DNA from: Bacillota bacterium
GTDB taxonomy: Bacteria > Bacillota > Clostridia > DSM-8532
Assembly (NCBI GenBank): GCA_023440865.1
Contig: JAEXRM010000090.1
Location: 1 to 34,930 of the forward strand
Length of the DNA: 34,930 nt
Direction: 5' to 3'
Below the pieces are notes generated by a model. That model searched no databases and was not told where the DNA came from. It saw nothing but the letters and a program-made list of their open reading frames with translations. Within the stretch, counting starts at the first letter, position 1; every line of letters starts with the position of its first letter. Shown here in pieces: positions 31,748 through 34,930 of this stretch. The translations under genes and the position numbers were made by a program.

Positions 31748-33202
31748 TCACTTCCTCGGTCGTCCCACCAGAAATCCCTTGCCGATGGCGTACACGTCGT
31801 CGATGACCATCTGGAAGCTGGCGGCGCGACCCTCCTTGCGGGCGCGGTCCTCGATGCGGTCGCGGTGGAACGCGCGGATGTCCTCGTCGAACGGCAGGTT
31901 CCCGAAATCGAGGAACCGGATGGCGCCGTCGTTGTCACGCGCGGGCAGCGCCTTGCCGGCATTCTGGCGCGACGGCGCGAACGGAATGTCGATGACGCCG
32001 GCCTGGAAAGCGCGCACGGCCCCTTTGGCCCAGTCGCCCTCGCCAAGCTGGCAGGTGCGCTCGAGGATGGCGCGCGTTTCGGCGGTGATCATCTCCATTT
32101 CGCCGATGAGCTCCGGCGTGCGCGGCAGCCGCTGATCCGCGAGCATCGCCGTCAGCTGTTTTGTGGCGCGCAGCCCCTGTGCGTTGGCCTGCATGGTCGG
32201 CACGCCGAGCGCCTCGTGCGGCGTCTTGACGATGACCTTCGTGGCGCCCGCGAGGGTGGCGGTGGCAGCACCCCAGGAAATGACGCCGAACGCTTTCGCC
32301 TCATCCTGCGGGAACCCGCCCATCCACTGGTGGAAGACGGTCGTGACGGCGACGTCGCCGTGACCGAACCGCTTGAGGTATTCGCGGGTGAGGGCCTTGA
32401 GCGAGCGGATGGCGGCGACATCCTGCAGCAGGTTCCCGCACTGGCCGTAGCCCACGGTCAGGTTCTTCACGCCCTGCTCGGCCGCAAGCAGGCTCTCGAG
32501 GATGGCCACCGCGTGCGAGATGCAGGGCGGTACAAGGGTGCCGGTCAGGGGACCGAAGGGTTCCCGGTTGATCGTGACACCGGCTTCCCCGTACAGGCCC
32601 ACGAGGCGGTCGACGTACTGCCAGTCGGTGAGCGTCTTTTCTAGCGAGTGATTCTTCGAGTAAGGAATGTTGTAGGAAATGCCGCCCCCCTCATACGAGG
32701 TGAAACCGCCCGCGATCGTGATTTCCGCCAGCAGGCGCGCGTCGGGCGTGCCATGGCGTACCTGCACGGGTACCCCGACCGCCTCGTTGACCTCGCGGCA
32801 GATGGCGACGCCGTGGTTGACCGCCGGGAAACCGTTGAGGAGGGAGCGCCCCTCGGCCAGGCTTTCCTGGATGCCCTTCTGCGCCTCGTCATACCGGTTG
32901 TGGCGCGTGTAGCTGTCAATGGTCGTCGGCAACAGGTCGGCCTCACCCTCGGTCTCGAGGTGGCGCAGCAGCTTGATGTGCTCCTGCGGCAGGGCGACGC
33001 CGGCGCGAGGCTGGGTGAGCGTGACGCCCCGCTCCACGGCATCGGCGAGCTTTCGGTCGAACCGCTTCGCGTCGGGGATGTGCTTGTGGTAGGCGACAGC
33101 CTCGTCGAAATGGACGTCGTCCCCGGTGGGCCACTGGGTCAGGACTTCCTTGCGGATGGCGTGGAAGGCGGATTCGTCCAGCTTCTTGTTCTCGATCGTC
33201 AC
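31748..33202 (-). CDS. glmE: Glutamate mutase epsilon subunit
   Basis: 484 residues, the usual length of GlmE/MutE. With the small GlmS subunit and adenosylcobalamin it catalyses glutamate to (2S,3S)-3-methylaspartate in the cytoplasm. Visible family sequence: FPAVNHGVAICREVNEAV, VPVQVRHGTPDARLLAEIT, GGFTSYEGGGISYNIPYSK, HSLEKTLTDWQYVDRLVGLY, then GYGQCGNLLQDVAAIRSLKA. The start is GTG at 33202, overlapping the glmL stop (GTGA) with AAAGGAG upstream, so translation is coupled. Confidence 0.95.
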   Translation of the reverse strand: MTIENKKLDESAFHAIRKEVLTQWPTGDDVHFDEAVAYHKHIPDAKRFDRKLADAVERGVTLTQPRAGVALPQEHIKLLRHLETEGEADLLPTTIDSYTRHNRYDEAQKGIQESLAEGRSLLNGFPAVNHGVAICREVNEAVGVPVQVRHGTPDARLLAEITIAGGFTSYEGGGISYNIPYSKNHSLEKTLTDWQYVDRLVGLYGEAGVTINREPFGPLTGTLVPPCISHAVAILESLLAAEQGVKNLTVGYGQCGNLLQDVAAIRSLKALTREYLKRFGHGDVAVTTVFHQWMGGFPQDEAKAFGVISWGAATATLAGATKVIVKTPHEALGVPTMQANAQGLRATKQLTAMLADQRLPRTPELIGEMEMITAETRAILERTCQLGEGDWAKGAVRAFQAGVIDIPFAPSRQNAGKALPARDNDGAIRFLDFGNLPFDEDIRAFHRDRIEDRARKEGRAASFQMVIDDVYAIGKGFLVGRPRK

Positions 33203-34839
33203 GGCGTTTCATCTCCTTTTGTCCTAGCGGCGGTTGTCGCCTCGGGGTGACAGCTTGCGAGTGCCAGCAGTTCCTGCTTGAGGATGCGCAGCGCCGCCCC
33301 GGGGTGCTCCTCCGCCAGCAGGCCCATGGCGGCAAGGATGTAGCGCTTGTCGAGCAGCAGGCCGACGCGCTCCGGCAACAGGACGGCCGGACCCGTATGC
33401 GGCGGGGATGGCGAATGGGCGTCCGGTTCGGCGTGTGAAGGGGGTTGCGGCGGGGATGGGGCATGAGCGCACCGCAGCGCCGCGAAGCCGATGCCGGCCG
33501 GATCCGCCGCTGCGGTCAGCGGGCCGCCGGTCAGCAGCAGGGTGTGCACGGCGGTCAGGTCCTTGCCGTTCTGCAGGAACACACGTCCCATGGGTGTGAA
33601 GGATTCCTCCAGTGTGCCGGCGTGCCGTCGCAGGGCGGTGCCGATTGCCTGCGACGACAGCGCGGCGTCCAGACGGGTGGCGACGTCGGATGAGAGGCGG
33701 GCGGTCCTCGCGGGTGCGCGTGACGGGTCCGCCTCAGGCAATGCGGTTGCGTACGGATCCGTTTGTTCCGTCGTATTCAGGTCCGACGGCAGCACGTCGG
33801 GCCGGCGATCGATCTCCGCCAGCCATGCCTGTGCCTCCGGCACGGATGCCCCGGCCATATCCGCCAACATGCGGATGGCTTCGTCTCCGGGGCCGCACGT
33901 ATCCACGATGGCATGCGCGTTGTACCGCACCCCGAGGTCCCCCTCGACCGTGCGCTTGGCATACGGCTCGGGCAGCCCCTTCCAGACGACGCCCGCCTGG
34001 GCGGGCTCGCCGGAGGCCATCGAGTAGATGTCCGTTGTCGCGCCGCCGAGGTCGACGGCCAGCAGGTCTCCCAAACCCGGTTCGCCGCCGTGACCCTGCG
34101 CCAGCAGGCGCACCGCATTCAGCACGGCGAAGGGTGTCGGCATCAGCAGGCCGTCGAGCTGGGGGATAAGCCGGTCGAGTCCCTTGGCATGGATGATGCG
34201 CTCGAGGAACACCGCGCGGATTGCCTCCCGTGCGGGTTCGAGATTCAGCCGGTTGAACTCGGGCATCACGTTCTCGGTGACGCGGACCGGTTTGCCGCCG
34301 GCCGCAAGCAGCGCCGCCGCCTCGTCGGCCACCGAACGGTTGCCGGCAAGCACGACGGGGAACGAGCCTGCCGCACCGGCCAGAGCGGCGGCGTTGTGCA
34401 GCAGCACACGCCGGTTCCCCCCATCCGTTCCGCCGCACAGCAGCACGATGTCGGGGACGATCGCCTCGAGTTCCCGCAGATCTGTTCGGGTCAGCTCATG
34501 CGCAAAGGTGCGGATGACCTTCGCGCCGGCGGAAAAGGCCGCGCGCCGTGCCGCCTCGGCGGTCAGCTCCGGAACAAGGCCCACCGCAACCATCCGCAAA
34601 CCGCCTGCCGCACTGCTGCAGGCCAGGCGGCTCGCCACGGGACGGTTGCCGATCTGCGGGGCAAGCCGGGTGAGTGCATCCGACACGCCGGAGCCCACAT
34701 CCGTGTGGGCCGTCGTTCGGGCACGGGCCGTGCCAAGAATGCGCAGCGCAAGCGGATCAACGGCGGTCGCCTTTGTCCAGGTGCTGCCGATGTCCAGGCA
34801 AATCCAGATGCCGTCCCCGGTTTTGTCCTCATGCGCCAT
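33199..34839 (-). CDS. glmL: Glutamate mutase accessory ATPase MutL/GlmL
   Basis: About 546 residues of the MutL family (ASKHA fold), encoded between glmS and glmE in most glm operons and thought to act in cofactor or subunit maintenance. Phosphate-binding motifs: ICLDIGSTWTKATAV near residues 12-26, AVDLGGATTDIYS near 258-270, and LLLTGGPLT in the C-terminal third. It is longer than the usual ~460: Thr/Ala/Pro-rich inserts lie near residues 350-385, and a Pro/Ser/His-rich insert at about 458-483 (PSPPQPPSHAEPDAHSPSPP). The ATG at 34839 is chosen because GGAGAGGG lies just upstream; an in-frame upstream ATG would overlap glmS. Its stop overlaps the glmE start. Confidence 0.88.
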   Translation of the reverse strand: MAHEDKTGDGIWICLDIGSTWTKATAVDPLALRILGTARARTTAHTDVGSGVSDALTRLAPQIGNRPVASRLACSSAAGGLRMVAVGLVPELTAEAARRAAFSAGAKVIRTFAHELTRTDLRELEAIVPDIVLLCGGTDGGNRRVLLHNAAALAGAAGSFPVVLAGNRSVADEAAALLAAGGKPVRVTENVMPEFNRLNLEPAREAIRAVFLERIIHAKGLDRLIPQLDGLLMPTPFAVLNAVRLLAQGHGGEPGLGDLLAVDLGGATTDIYSMASGEPAQAGVVWKGLPEPYAKRTVEGDLGVRYNAHAIVDTCGPGDEAIRMLADMAGASVPEAQAWLAEIDRRPDVLPSDLNTTEQTDPYATALPEADPSRAPARTARLSSDVATRLDAALSSQAIGTALRRHAGTLEESFTPMGRVFLQNGKDLTAVHTLLLTGGPLTAAADPAGIGFAALRCAHAPSPPQPPSHAEPDAHSPSPPHTGPAVLLPERVGLLLDKRYILAAMGLLAEEHPGAALRILKQELLALASCHPEATTAARTKGDETP

Positions 34840-34895
34840 TGTGTCCCTCTCCGTAGGCCTGTTCCCCATCGACATGTTCCCCGCCGTTGCATCCG

Positions 34896-34930
34896 TCAGC
34901 ATGCCGGGTCCATGCCCAAATCGCGCCGCA
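34896..34930 (-). CDS. glmS: Probable 3' end of glutamate mutase sigma subunit gene (partial)
   Basis: The minus strand entering the window reads ...RRDLGMDPAC and stop (TGA at 34896-34898), 56 nt before glmL. GlmS proteins commonly end in an Asp-Leu-Lys/Arg-Asp-Leu helix, and glmS precedes glmL in glm operons. Only 10 residues are visible, so identification rests mainly on gene order. Confidence 0.45.
   Translation of the reverse strand, partial: RRDLGMDPAC

Overview
The window is GC-rich DNA, roughly 60-65% G+C by eye. It has strong AGGAGG-type ribosome binding sites, frequent TTG/GTG starts, tightly packed operons and sigma-70-like promoters. Gene content points to an anaerobic, amino-acid-fermenting member of the Bacillota (Clostridia-like): B12-dependent glutamate mutase with methylaspartase, oxygen-sensitive BadF/HgdC-type activase and dehydratase, VanZ, CrtN/CrtM-type C30 carotenoid genes and a YfcC carrier. 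The species cannot be named from the sequence. No rRNA, tRNA, CRISPR array, insertion sequence or phage gene was seen.

Layout. 1-2.4 kb: the 3' part of a membrane-anchored surface protein and a VanZ-family gene. 2.5-6.7 kb: a same-strand run of diapophytoene desaturase, dehydrosqualene synthase, a VTE5-like polyprenol kinase and a VTE6/DUF92 protein, which reads as carotenoid synthesis plus possible prenol salvage. 6.8-8.1 kb: a secreted transglycosylase-like protein overlapping a VOC protein. 8.2-13.5 kb (minus): an autoregulated TetR operon encoding a double-BadF activase with a DUF2229-like region, and a separate HgdB-like dehydratase partner. 13.7-15.1 kb: a broken solute-binding lipoprotein gene. 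15.2-18.2 kb (minus): MFS exporter, MerR regulator and a P-loop protein carrying an AlaRS second-additional-like domain. 18.5-24.2 kb: DUF3783, an AraC/GyrI regulator on a probably leaderless transcript, a nucleotidyltransferase-winged-helix protein and a UvrA paralogue. 24.3-28.4 kb: a PhnB-like VOC protein, a zinc-ribbon protein with a textbook terminator, a YfcC carrier and a YibE/F membrane protein. 28.4-28.5 kb: an 18-bp tandem repeat. 28.5-34.9 kb (minus): the glutamate mutase/methylaspartase operon, (glmS end)-glmL-glmE-mal-AtuA-like-DUF4387.

How it fits together. The glm operon isomerises glutamate to 3-methylaspartate and deaminates it to mesaconate. The two downstream genes (AtuA-like and DUF4387) are translationally linked to it but have no assigned step. 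The carotenoid block would condense two farnesyl diphosphates and desaturate the product, and the two adjacent prenol-kinase-like proteins could regenerate farnesyl diphosphate from farnesol. The most interesting leads are that kinase/carotenoid pairing, the AtuA-DUF4387 pair inside the mesaconate pathway operon, the split activase/dehydratase under a well-formed TetR operator, and the direct repeats between the AraC regulator and the nucleotidyltransferase.
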